A DNA stretch of 23,815 nucleotides from Granulicella sp. Lineage in GTDB: Bacteria > Acidobacteriota > Terriglobia > Terriglobales > Acidobacteriaceae. The notes beneath the pieces were generated by a model, which was not told where the DNA came from, did not search any database, and worked only from the letters and a program-made list of their open reading frames with translations. The DNA lies in assembly GCA_003133205.1 (NCBI GenBank), contig PKWK01000263.1:1-23815 (forward strand), read 5' to 3'. Shown piece after piece: positions 7,974 through 15,170 of the stretch; position 1 is the first letter of the stretch, and every line of letters begins with the position of its first letter. Made by a program: the position numbers and the translations under genes.

Positions 7974-9887
7974 CTACTTCTGCGCCCCCGCCACTTCCGC
8001 CTGCCCCCCCTCCGGCTTATGCAGCAACTCAATCACCGTCTGATACAGCTTGTTCCGCATCTCAAACCGGTCCGCCGCCCGCGTCACATACCGCACCAGA
8101 ATATCGATCCCCGAAGCTGCCGGCCGCATATCCACCGAAGGTGTCGCCGAAAACTGCCCCAACCCCTGCATCTTGTTCGAACCCTTCCACTCCGCCTCCG
8201 CCAGCTTCGCGTCCTTCTCCGTCTGCTCCAACACCGCTTTGTGGATCGCCTCGATCGTCTTGTACGTCCCCTCGCCCGTCGGAACATTCACGCTGATCTG
8301 GTCCCACATCCATTGCCCCGCGGTCGAGAAGTTGAAGAACTGCCCCGTCACCGCAAAGCTGTTGATGAAGGTCACGCGCCGCCCCGTCGGATGTCCCTTG
8401 TCCGTCCAGTTCCCCGTCTCCAGCAGCGCCGTGCGGAACAGCCCAATCTCCACCACCTCGCCGCCCACGCCATTGATCTCCACCCAATCGCCCACGCGAA
8501 TTCCGTTCCGTCCCATCAGCACGAACCACCCGAAGAACGCCAGGATGAAGTCCTGAAACACCACCGTCAGCCCCGCCGCGCCCAGTCCCAGGATCGTCGG
8601 CACCTGGTTTGGCACGCCGAACACCACCAGCAGCACCAGCACCAGCGTCACCACCTCAATCGCCAGGGTCGCAACCGTCCGCAGCGTATGCATGCTTCGC
8701 ATATCCATCCCCGAACGGCCCGCCGCCGCCCGGTCGAGCAGCATCTGCACCACCCACCACACCAGCACCGCGCCCAGCACCAGCGCGGCAATCCCCGCCA
8801 GCGACTGCAGAATCAAGTGCGTCACAATCCAGTGCTGCAAGCGAACCTGCGCAATCCACTTCGCATACACCCCGGAAAGCTGCTTCTCCGCATCCAGTCG
8901 ATCTTCCAGGATCGAGTGAATCTGCTCCAGCGCATGCACGTGCGCCATCCGCGCTACTTTCCTCTTGGCGTCTGCACCGACCGGTGCCGCACTCGCACTC
9001 GCACTCGCACTCGCCCCAGCCGCTGCCCCATCATTCGCAGCCGCATCCCCACCTTCGATCTTCGCCGCCGCTGCGCTCGATCTCGCATCCAGCGCCGCAT
9101 GCTGCGCCGTCAGCGACGCGACATCCGCATCCGTCTGCGCCTTCGCCTGCTCCAGCAAGTCCCTTCGGCTACGCTGATCGAACCACGCCCCAATTCGCCC
9201 CGCCAGCGTCCCATATCGCTTTACCGAGATCACCGCGATCTCGCCCCCGCTATCGACCTGCTCATCGTACTTCTTCATCGACGCCTCGCGCGCCGTCAAC
9301 TCCTGCTGAATCTGGCCTCGCTTGTCCCCGCTCTCCCGCGCAAGATCGTCGCTCGCGTCGTTCATCTCGTCCGTATCGAGCTGCAGTCGCGCCTTCGCCA
9401 CGTCCAGATCGTCCCCCAGCGAGTCCGCCGCCGCTCCGCTTTTCTTTGCTGCCGCGACCTGCGCAGTCAGGCTGTCCACTCCCGCCTGGTCCTCCTTCAC
9501 CTGCTCGGCCAGCCCGTTCATCTTCTGCTGCAACTCCAGCGCCGGCCCCGACAGCACGCGCGTCTCCATCTCCGCCTGCCGCAGCGCCATCGCAAACGCC
9601 TGATCCACCTCGTGGTCCGCCAGCCGCTCCGCATCCCGCGCAAACCCCTTCTCCTCCGCCGACGTAGCCAGCGGAGCTAGCGCCGCCACCGTCTGCCAAG
9701 GCCGCTGATCCACCAGCCCCGAAGACTCCGCACCGCCGCCCCGCCCATTCAGAAATGGCAGCGTCGCCATCGATCCCCGCGTCAGATAGCTCGCCAGCAA
9801 ACACACCGCCAGCACGCACACCGCCGCCCCAACCAGCACCACCCGTCCCCGACGCATCCCCGCACGAATCCATTCCTGCAAAGTCAT
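7974..9887 (-). CDS. MscS-family mechanosensitive ion channel with large N-terminal coiled-coil region
   Basis: The 637-residue protein has an N-terminal membrane segment (about 14-34), then a long charged, heptad-like region rich in Ala, Gln, Glu and Asp (about 80-340). The channel module follows: hydrophobic segments near LILQSLAGIAALVLGAVLVW, LAIEVVTLVLVLLVVFGV and the pore helix GLGAAGLTVVFQDFILAFFG, then RNGIRVGDWVEINGVGGEVV, the MscS beta-domain signature. The C-terminal cytosolic domain ends in an Ala/Gln tail. It would open on membrane tension to release solutes in hypo-osmotic shock. The N-terminal coiled coil probably lies in the periplasm, as in the large MscK-type relatives (inference). 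An Ala-Ser repeat is encoded by a hexanucleotide tandem repeat. Confidence 0.9.
   Translation of the reverse strand: MTLQEWIRAGMRRGRVVLVGAAVCVLAVCLLASYLTRGSMATLPFLNGRGGGAESSGLVDQRPWQTVAALAPLATSAEEKGFARDAERLADHEVDQAFAMALRQAEMETRVLSGPALELQQKMNGLAEQVKEDQAGVDSLTAQVAAAKKSGAAADSLGDDLDVAKARLQLDTDEMNDASDDLARESGDKRGQIQQELTAREASMKKYDEQVDSGGEIAVISVKRYGTLAGRIGAWFDQRSRRDLLEQAKAQTDADVASLTAQHAALDARSSAAAAKIEGGDAAANDGAAAGASASASASAAPVGADAKRKVARMAHVHALEQIHSILEDRLDAEKQLSGVYAKWIAQVRLQHWIVTHLILQSLAGIAALVLGAVLVWWVVQMLLDRAAAGRSGMDMRSMHTLRTVATLAIEVVTLVLVLLVVFGVPNQVPTILGLGAAGLTVVFQDFILAFFGWFVLMGRNGIRVGDWVEINGVGGEVVEIGLFRTALLETGNWTDKGHPTGRRVTFINSFAVTGQFFNFSTAGQWMWDQISVNVPTGEGTYKTIEAIHKAVLEQTEKDAKLAEAEWKGSNKMQGLGQFSATPSVDMRPAASGIDILVRYVTRAADRFEMRNKLYQTVIELLHKPEGGQAEVAGAQK
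8989..9012. repeat. Hexanucleotide microsatellite (GCACTC x4) inside the MscS gene
   Basis: Four perfect tandem copies of GCACTC lie within the coiled-coil part of the channel gene and encode Ala-Ser repeats (ASASASASA). As the unit is two codons, copy-number change would lengthen or shorten the linker without shifting the frame. Confidence 0.85.
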
Positions 9888-9995
9888 ATCTCCACCCTAC
9901 CCGGTTTGATGCCTCCAAACCAAGCCAGGCTTGCGCAGCCAGCCACAGAGGAAACGGAACCTCTGAACCAATTGCTGCGTATCGTATTTCAGGGG

Positions 9996-10033
9996 GCAAG
10001 TCGGTTATGAGCGAATCGGAATTGCCGACTTGC
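9996..10033. promoter_or_regulatory. 9-bp perfect inverted repeat upstream of the TIGR03435 gene
   Basis: GCAAGTCGG (9996-10004) and CCGACTTGC (10025-10033) are perfect complements separated by 20 bases. They lie 58 bases before the start codon at 10092, in the 204-base gap shared with the diverging MscS gene. It could be a leader hairpin or two half-sites for a regulator. No T-run follows. Confidence 0.5.
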
Positions 10034-10091
10034 GTAGTTCTTGTAGCGCCACCTTTGCGCCGGCTCCATCGCACAGGCCAGGAGGTCGCAG

Positions 10092-11228
10092 ATGAAACGA
10101 ACCATGGCATGGGTGGTTGGGCTGGCGATGTTCCTCGGAGGCGCGCTGCATGCTCAGGACCGGGAGATCGCCGGCGACTGGCAGGGCACCCTGAAAACAG
10201 GCAAGGATCTGCGGATGGTTCTGCGGATCGATAAAGGCGAGAACGGCGGCCTGAGCGCGAAGATGTACAGCATCGATCAGGGATCTCAGTCTATGAATGC
10301 GTCCGGGGTGACTCTCCAAGGGGCGGACTTCAAGTATTCCGTGCCATCGGTCGGCGGCAGCTACGAGGGAAAGCTGAGCGCGGACGGCAAGATGATAACC
10401 GGAACGTGGACGCAGGGATCGCAACCGCTTGCGCTTACTCTGGTGCGGGCGACGCCGGATACGGCCTGGGGACTTCCGGAGCCGCCAAAGTCGATGCCGG
10501 ACAACGCCAATCCCAAGTTCGATGCGGTGACCGTCAAACCAAGCGATCCAAACCGGCCCGCGAAGATGTTTTCGATCACGATAAGGGGTCGTCATGTGAT
10601 GAGCTTCGACACTAATCTCGAAAACCTGATCACAATCGCGTACGGCCTCCACCCAAAGCAGATCGTCAACGCTCCCGACTGGATCACATCGGACAAGTTC
10701 GATATCGACGGAGTGCCCGATGTCGAGGGACAGCCCAGTATCAACCAGGTGAAGATCATGATGCAGGATGTGCTGGTGCAACGCTTCAAACTGGCCTTCC
10801 ATCACGATCAGAGGGGACTGTCGGCGTATGCGCTCACGATCGCTAAAGGCGGCCCCATCAATCTCACCGTCACGCAGGACAAGCCGAGCGCCCCGGGAAA
10901 CTTCACCTTTCGTGGGCCTGGAAAGCTGGCTGTAACGAACTTCACCATGGAGGCCTTTTGCTCAGGGATGCAGGCCACCGTGATGGACAAGCCCGTCGTA
11001 GACCAGACCGGCCTCACGGGCCGCTACGACTTCTACTTGAACTGGACGCCGGACCAGTCGCAGTTCGCGCAGATGGGAGCAAAGATCAGTCCGTCGAGCG
11101 ATGAACCGGACGCTCTGCCGAGTCTCTATACCGCGATCCGGGAGCAGCTTGGGCTGAAACTGGAGCCGGTAAAAACGTCCGTCAGCGTGATTGTGATTGA
11201 CCGTGTGGAGAAGCCTTCACAGAACTAG
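10092..11228 (+). CDS. TIGR03435-family secreted protein with N-terminal beta domain
   Basis: The 378-residue protein starts at an ATG with AGGAGG six bases upstream. A Sec signal peptide (about 1-22, ending ALHAQ) is followed by a Gly-rich beta domain (about 25-120: GDWQGTLKTG, LRMVLRIDKGE, GGSYEGKLSADG, ITGTWTQG). This domain resembles the one often found in front of secreted acidobacterial hydrolases. The second half carries the TIGR03435 pattern: FDAVTVKPS, NLITIAYGLHPKQIVNAPDW, FDIDGVPD, MMQDVLVQRFKLAFHHDQR, YALTIAKGG, VVDQTGLTGRYDFYLNWTPD, LYTAIREQLGLKLEP. This family is strongly expanded in soil acidobacteria and its function is unknown. The protein is presumably periplasmic or extracellular. 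Confidence 0.92.
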   Translation: MKRTMAWVVGLAMFLGGALHAQDREIAGDWQGTLKTGKDLRMVLRIDKGENGGLSAKMYSIDQGSQSMNASGVTLQGADFKYSVPSVGGSYEGKLSADGKMITGTWTQGSQPLALTLVRATPDTAWGLPEPPKSMPDNANPKFDAVTVKPSDPNRPAKMFSITIRGRHVMSFDTNLENLITIAYGLHPKQIVNAPDWITSDKFDIDGVPDVEGQPSINQVKIMMQDVLVQRFKLAFHHDQRGLSAYALTIAKGGPINLTVTQDKPSAPGNFTFRGPGKLAVTNFTMEAFCSGMQATVMDKPVVDQTGLTGRYDFYLNWTPDQSQFAQMGAKISPSSDEPDALPSLYTAIREQLGLKLEPVKTSVSVIVIDRVEKPSQN

Positions 11229-11313
11229 CGGATGTGGGACCTCCTCCCTTAAACGCGAAAGCGTCGAGCAGATTCGCCCGACGCTCCAACGTTCTCTACT
11301 TCCACAGTTCGCT

Positions 11314-12219
11314 TCAGCGATGCTTGATAAACCCGCCGGTGTGAAGCTCCGCCATCGCCTGGCGAATCTCCTCCTGCGTATTCATCACGATCGGCCCGTA
11401 CCACGCCACCGGCTCCTCAATCGGCTTGCCCGACACCAGCAGAAACCGAATCCCCTCCGGCCCCGCCTGCACCGTGATCTCGTCGCCGCGATCGAACAGC
11501 ACCAGCGAGTGGTTCGCCACGTCGTACACCGGAGCCGCATTCGGATCCAGTCCCGACTCGGTCAGCACCGCCTGCGGATCGGACGCATCGCGGAACGTTC
11601 CCGACCCCGCGAAGACATACGCAAACGCATTCCGCGTCGTCTCCACCTTCAGGCGCTTCCGCTTGCCCGGCGCAACCGAGACATCGATGTAGCTGGGATC
11701 AGCCGCAACCCCTTCCACCGGCCCCTTCTTGCCCCAGAACTCGCCGCAGATAATCCGCACATGCGTCCCATCGTCGTCCGTAACTTCCGGAATCGCAGCC
11801 GACGGAATGTCCTGATACCGGGGGTCCGTCATCTTCAGCGATGCGGGTAGATTCGCCCACAACTGAAATCCGTGCATCCTGCCCTGCGGATCGCCCTTCG
11901 GCATCTCCTGGTGCAGAATCCCGCTGCCCGCCGTCATCCACTGCACATCCCCGGCGCCCATCTTGCCCTTGTTGCCAAGGCTGTCGCCGTGCTCCACCGT
12001 CCCCGCGAGAACATACGTAATCGTCTCAATCCCGCGATGCGGATGCCACGGAAATCCCTTCAAATAATCCGCTGGATTCTCATTGCGAAAATCATCCAGC
12101 AACAGGAACGGATCGAACTCCTTCGTCTTTCCGAAGCCGAAGGCGCGCTGCAGTTTCACACCCGCACCTTCCAGCGTCGGCTTGGTCTGAATTACTTCTC
12201 TTACTGGTCGGAGTGACAT
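11314..12219 (-). CDS. Pirin family protein (bicupin)
   Basis: I place the start at 12219 (MSLRPVREV), which has GGGGAAGAG directly upstream; an in-frame ATG 16 codons earlier gives an unlikely extension. The 301 residues form the two cupin halves of pirin. The metal ligands match the family: His59 and His61 in HPHRGIETITY, His103 and Glu105 in ILHQEMPKGD. FQLWANLP and the C-terminal RFLLVSGKPIEEPVAWYGPI are also characteristic. Some bacterial pirins act as quercetin dioxygenases and others bind metabolic enzymes; the role here is not known. It is the last gene of a MarR-YceI-pirin set on one strand, a common bacterial neighbourhood. Confidence 0.93.
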   Translation of the reverse strand: MSLRPVREVIQTKPTLEGAGVKLQRAFGFGKTKEFDPFLLLDDFRNENPADYLKGFPWHPHRGIETITYVLAGTVEHGDSLGNKGKMGAGDVQWMTAGSGILHQEMPKGDPQGRMHGFQLWANLPASLKMTDPRYQDIPSAAIPEVTDDDGTHVRIICGEFWGKKGPVEGVAADPSYIDVSVAPGKRKRLKVETTRNAFAYVFAGSGTFRDASDPQAVLTESGLDPNAAPVYDVANHSLVLFDRGDEITVQAGPEGIRFLLVSGKPIEEPVAWYGPIVMNTQEEIRQAMAELHTGGFIKHR

Positions 12220-12297
12220 ACTCTTCCCCTTCTGCGCAGCACCCTTCACAAGCGTGCCCGGCACCAATCCCGCTTCTTGCCATCAATCCCAGTTTTT

Positions 12298-12326
12298 GTC
12301 ATTCTGAGCGGAGCGAAGAACCCCCG
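12298..12326 (+). repeat. Dispersed repeat, GTCATTCTGAGCG type, copy 1
   Basis: Twenty-nine bases from GTCATTCTGAGCG to GAAGAACCCCCG. The stretch recurs at 23066-23094 on the same strand with one difference (G or A at base 14). It lies just past the YceI stop, inside the YceI-pirin gap of the putative operon. Confidence 0.85.
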
Positions 12327-12329
12327 CAT

Positions 12330-12872
12330 TTACGCCTTCACAAACTCCACATCCAACGTGATGGTCACATCATCGCCCACTAACACGCCACCCGTCTCCA
12401 ACGCTGCATTCCAGATCAACCCGAAATCCTTGCGACTGATCTTTGTCGTCGCCGAAACCGCAACCCGCGAATTGCCCCAGGGATCTTTCGCCGGCGCCGT
12501 TGGCCCTTCCACGGCAAACACCACCTTGCGCGTGACGTCCCGAATGGTCAAATCGCCCTCGACCGTGCCTTCCCCTGCTCCCGTAACCTTTACGCCCGTC
12601 GACTTGAACGTCATCGCCGGAAACTTCTCTACGTCGAAAAAGTCGGCGCTCTTCAAGTGCCCATCTCGCTGCGCGTCGTTCGTCCCAATCGAAGCCACGT
12701 CAATCGACGCCTCGACGCTCGACTTGGTCACGTCCGCCTCATCCAGGGTCAACACTCCCGAGACCTTGGCGAACTGCCCCTTCACGTTTGAAATCATCAT
12801 GTGCTTGACCTTGAACTCGGCAACGGTGTGCGCCGGATCAATATTCCAGGTTGTAACTGCAGTTTGTGTCAT
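12330..12872 (-). CDS. YceI family protein
   Basis: The 180-residue protein has the YceI lipocalin-like beta-barrel pattern: WNIDPAHTVAEFKVKHMMIS at the start, then VKGQFAKVSGVLTLDEAD, SVEASIDVASIGTNDAQRD, HLKSADFFDVEKFPAMTF, GDLTIRDVTRKVVF and KDFGLIWNAALETGGVLVGDD. The family binds isoprenoid or other long lipids. No signal peptide is visible, so this member appears cytoplasmic, unlike E. coli YceI. A good ribosome site (GGAGAGAGGG) precedes the ATG at 12872. A palindromic motif shared with the MarR promoter lies 32 bases upstream, which suggests that the neighbouring MarR protein controls it. Confidence 0.93.
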   Translation of the reverse strand: MTQTAVTTWNIDPAHTVAEFKVKHMMISNVKGQFAKVSGVLTLDEADVTKSSVEASIDVASIGTNDAQRDGHLKSADFFDVEKFPAMTFKSTGVKVTGAGEGTVEGDLTIRDVTRKVVFAVEGPTAPAKDPWGNSRVAVSATTKISRKDFGLIWNAALETGGVLVGDDVTITLDVEFVKA

Positions 12873-12903
12873 GGTGGTTTTCCCTCTCTCCTTGGTTTAG
12901 ATG

Positions 12904-12928
12904 CGTTATGACGATAATCGTTGCAACG
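12904..12928. promoter_or_regulatory. Candidate MarR operator in front of YceI
   Basis: Read on the minus strand this is CGTTGCAACGAT, T, ATCGTCATAACG: two 12-base arms with 9 of 12 positions complementary, including a perfect ACGAT/ATCGT core around a central base. The same 25-base motif (20 of 25 identical) overlaps the MarR promoter at 13429-13453, in the opposite orientation. Confidence 0.6.
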
Positions 12929-12947
12929 GATATATGCGCTGCAAAAA

Positions 12948-13412
12948 TCAACTCGCTTCCAGACGGGCAACCCTCAGCAGGTCCGTCAAAGCCCGAAGCC
13001 GCGTCCGTCCCAGATGGCCCAACTGAGTACGATGCGCCTCCTGCACCGGCTGGTCCATCCGAGCCAGCAATTCCATCCCCTGCGGCGTAATCCTGGCCAT
13101 CACCATCCGCCGATCCTTCGTCTCCCGGCAGCGCGAAATCAACTCCCGCTTCTCCAACCGGTCCAGCAGCCGCGTAATATCCGGGTCCCGCGTAATCATG
13201 CGATTCCCAATCTCCCCACAAGGCAACCCATCCGGCGACCCGCGCAGAATCCTCAGCACGTTGTACTGGTTGGCCGATAAATCCTCCGTCTTCAGCAGCG
13301 CCGCCAAACGCCGCGAAAGCAAATCCGTAGTCCGGCACAACTCCAGAAACGCCACTTCCTCCGGACTAGAGATCTGCCGCTTCTTGCTCTCGGATTGACT
13401 CACTCTCTTCAT
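12948..13412 (-). CDS. MarR family transcriptional regulator (of the YceI-pirin cluster)
   Basis: The 154-residue protein shows the MarR winged helix: ELCRTTDLLSRRLAALLKTE, LSANQYNVLRILRGSPDGL, PCGEIGNRMITRDPDITRLL, the recognition helix DRLEKRELISR, and the wing CRETKDRRMVMARITPQGMEL. Ligand and targets are unknown, but its own promoter and that of YceI share a palindrome-like motif, so autoregulation and control of YceI and pirin are likely (inference). MarR regulators next to YceI and pirin often respond to phenolics or redox stress. The ATG at 13412 lies only eight bases after a good -10 element, leaving no room for a Shine-Dalgarno sequence, so translation is probably leaderless. Confidence 0.92.
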   Translation of the reverse strand: MKRVSQSESKKRQISSPEEVAFLELCRTTDLLSRRLAALLKTEDLSANQYNVLRILRGSPDGLPCGEIGNRMITRDPDITRLLDRLEKRELISRCRETKDRRMVMARITPQGMELLARMDQPVQEAHRTQLGHLGRTRLRALTDLLRVARLEAS

Positions 13413-13453
13413 CTGTCACAATATTACTCGTTACAACGACTATTGTCAATACG
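13413..13453 (-). promoter_or_regulatory. Sigma70 promoter with overlapping operator, leaderless MarR transcript
   Basis: On the minus strand, -35 TTGACA (13449-13444), a 17-base spacer, and -10 TAATAT (13426-13421) form a near-consensus promoter. Eight bases later comes the ATG at 13412. A start six or seven bases after the -10 would fall about two bases before the ATG. The 25-base motif at 13429-13453 (+ strand: CGTTACAACGAC, T, ATTGTCAATACG) covers the -35 and most of the spacer, so a bound protein would block polymerase. Confidence 0.75.
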
Positions 13454-13517
13454 CATTCAGTTACGACGCCTATCTCCAGCCGCCCCATCGCGATAAGCCG
13501 AAATAGCTCCCGGCCGT

Positions 13518-14483
13518 TCACAAGTAAATCGGCTGCAGCTTGTCCACCACGTACTTCCCGCACCGCTCGTAGTCGGCACGCGGACCCTTCCGCGCCGTAT
13601 CCAGATCCACGCAGATCCATCCCCGGTACTTCACACTCTTCAGAACCCTATGGCACCCCGGAAAATCCACCTCCCCATCCCCCAGGTCGTAGATGCTGTC
13701 AAAGAAGCGCGCCTGGGTCGAATCCTTTGCCAGCACCTTCCCGTTCGGATGAACCCAATCGCTGCTCGGCGTGGTCCACTTCGAGTCCTTATAGTCGAGA
13801 AATCGGACCCGGTCCTTATACCGGTCAATCGTCCCAACCACGTCGCAACCCGCCAGATTAAGGTGCGCCGTGTCCGGAGAGAAGCCGAACAGCTTCGGAT
13901 CGGTCATCGCCATAAACCGGTCGATCTCCTCTCGCGTCTGCACCATCTGCCCCATGTGATTGTGCAACCCCGCCGTGAACCCCATCCCGCCGGCCAGTTC
14001 CCCAATCTGGTTGCAGCGCGCGCACAACTCTGCAAATGCCGTAGGCGTATTCGCTCCCGGCCGGTCGCGATTCGGCGAGAACACAACCAGGTGATTCGCC
14101 CTAAAGTCCGCAAGAAACTTCATCGCCTCCCGTGCGCTATCCAGAGCCTGCTGCCGTTTCGTCGGATCATCCAGCTGGCCGTTCCACGAAATCGTAACCA
14201 CGTGCAGACCGCGCTTCGTCACCTCGCTCAGCATCTGCGCCTGCGTCATTCCAAACCGATTGAGAATCTGCGGGAAGCTGGTCACGCGAATGCCGATGAA
14301 GCCCGTATCCTTCATCACATCCAGAATGTCCGTGAACGGCAGCGCCGGAAAGTAATTCCAGAGCGCCGAAGAAAGCGCCCACTTAACATTCCGATTCGCC
14401 GGCAACCGCACCTCAGCAGCAGCCGCCAAAGCAGCCGGCAGCAACGAAAGCGACGCAACAAAATTCCTGCGACTGATCATCAT
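13518..14483 (-). CDS. Tat-exported sugar phosphate isomerase/epimerase-like TIM-barrel protein
   Basis: Starting at the double ATG (14483/14480) the protein has 321 residues and opens with MMISRRNFVASLSLLPAALA, a short twin-arginine signal; the open frame extends upstream to 14861 but without family sequence. The rest matches the xylose-isomerase-like TIM barrel (AP endonuclease 2 superfamily): FTDILDVMKDTGFIGIRV, HVVTISWNG, HLVVFSPNRDR, FTAGLHNHMG, GFSPDTAHLNLAGCDVV, VRFLDYKDSKW, GDGEVDFPG and WICVDLDTARKGP. His and Asp/Glu metal ligands of the barrel are visible in HNH, DTAH and the late GEVDF segment. Export implies a periplasmic sugar or cyclitol substrate. The exact reaction is unknown. 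Confidence 0.88.
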   Translation of the reverse strand: MMISRRNFVASLSLLPAALAAAAEVRLPANRNVKWALSSALWNYFPALPFTDILDVMKDTGFIGIRVTSFPQILNRFGMTQAQMLSEVTKRGLHVVTISWNGQLDDPTKRQQALDSAREAMKFLADFRANHLVVFSPNRDRPGANTPTAFAELCARCNQIGELAGGMGFTAGLHNHMGQMVQTREEIDRFMAMTDPKLFGFSPDTAHLNLAGCDVVGTIDRYKDRVRFLDYKDSKWTTPSSDWVHPNGKVLAKDSTQARFFDSIYDLGDGEVDFPGCHRVLKSVKYRGWICVDLDTARKGPRADYERCGKYVVDKLQPIYL

Positions 14484-14720
14484 AGTGAGGGGCCTGGATC
14501 TAGCGTTCCGGGCTGCAAATACCGTACTCCGCAGCAGCCAGATTTGGCTACCGCGAACCCCCTCAACTCTGATTGTCAAGGTCCGGCTGTCTAGCTGACC
14601 CGCATCGACCGCCCAGGTCAAATCTCTCAATAGTGTAGAGGGCTCCGTTGGACACTCAGCGTGATCCCAATTTCCCGCGCCGGCTTGACCGGAATGGGAT
14701 CTATTACTCGATTTGTTTGA

Positions 14721-14917
14721 CGTGCGTTCTACGTATTCGGGATTCTGGGCGCGGCTTGGAGCGCCGTTTGGTATCACTGGTTCCGCGATTCGCCGCCGGA
14801 AAAGGCAGCCGTCACTCAGGCCGAGTTGGACGAAACCCACGGCCTGCCCGGAAGGTCCCACCGCATCCTGCCGTGGACCATCGCCCTCCGCTCAAAGAAT
14901 TTCTGGGCCACAATGCT
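14721..14917 (+). pseudogene. Relic of an MFS transporter (anion:cation symporter/hexuronate type)
   Basis: In the frame of base 14727 the sequence reads FYVFGILGAAWSAVWYHWFR, DSPPEKAAVTQAELDE, then HRILPWTIALRSKNFWATML. This is the piece around the end of transmembrane helix 6 and the central cytoplasmic loop of ACS-type MFS permeases (pattern: WYxWFRDxP...AEL...PW...LRSxNxWA). A TGA (14718-14720) closes the frame upstream, and beyond about 14917 the sequence stops resembling a transporter. Only about 65 of some 430 residues remain, so it is a dead fragment. The rest of the 14484-15170 gap shows nothing else recognisable. It lies just upstream of an intact transporter of another family. Confidence 0.7.
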
Positions 14918-15170
14918 TTCAGACGGTGGCATCCAGCTTCAGCCAGGCGATGGTGGTCGAAGGAGAGAGGCGACATCTCTGCGGCGGACCACCGCGGCTG
15001 TGGCTCCAGATCGACCCTGCCGAGCAATTGAGCCCGCTACCTCCGATGAGTCCAGTTCCCATCACGGCCGCAAGCGAGGCGCACCCCTGAGCCACCAATC
15101 CCGCGCAACGCAGAAGCTACCTACATACATATAGAGTGGTAAAGACCAGCACGATCCTCAGCGGACACCC

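Noticed and set aside
8989..9012. Possible CRISPR array
   Set aside because: A gap-free hexanucleotide repeat inside a gene, without spacers. None of the other repeats shows regular spacing either.
7899..9680. 593-codon open frame on + opposite the MscS gene
   Set aside because: Arg/Pro/His-rich antisense shadow of a well-supported channel gene.
14484..14861. Upstream extension of the TIM-barrel gene to an ATG at 14861
   Set aside because: The Tat signal starts at 14483; the added 126 residues look like translated non-coding sequence.
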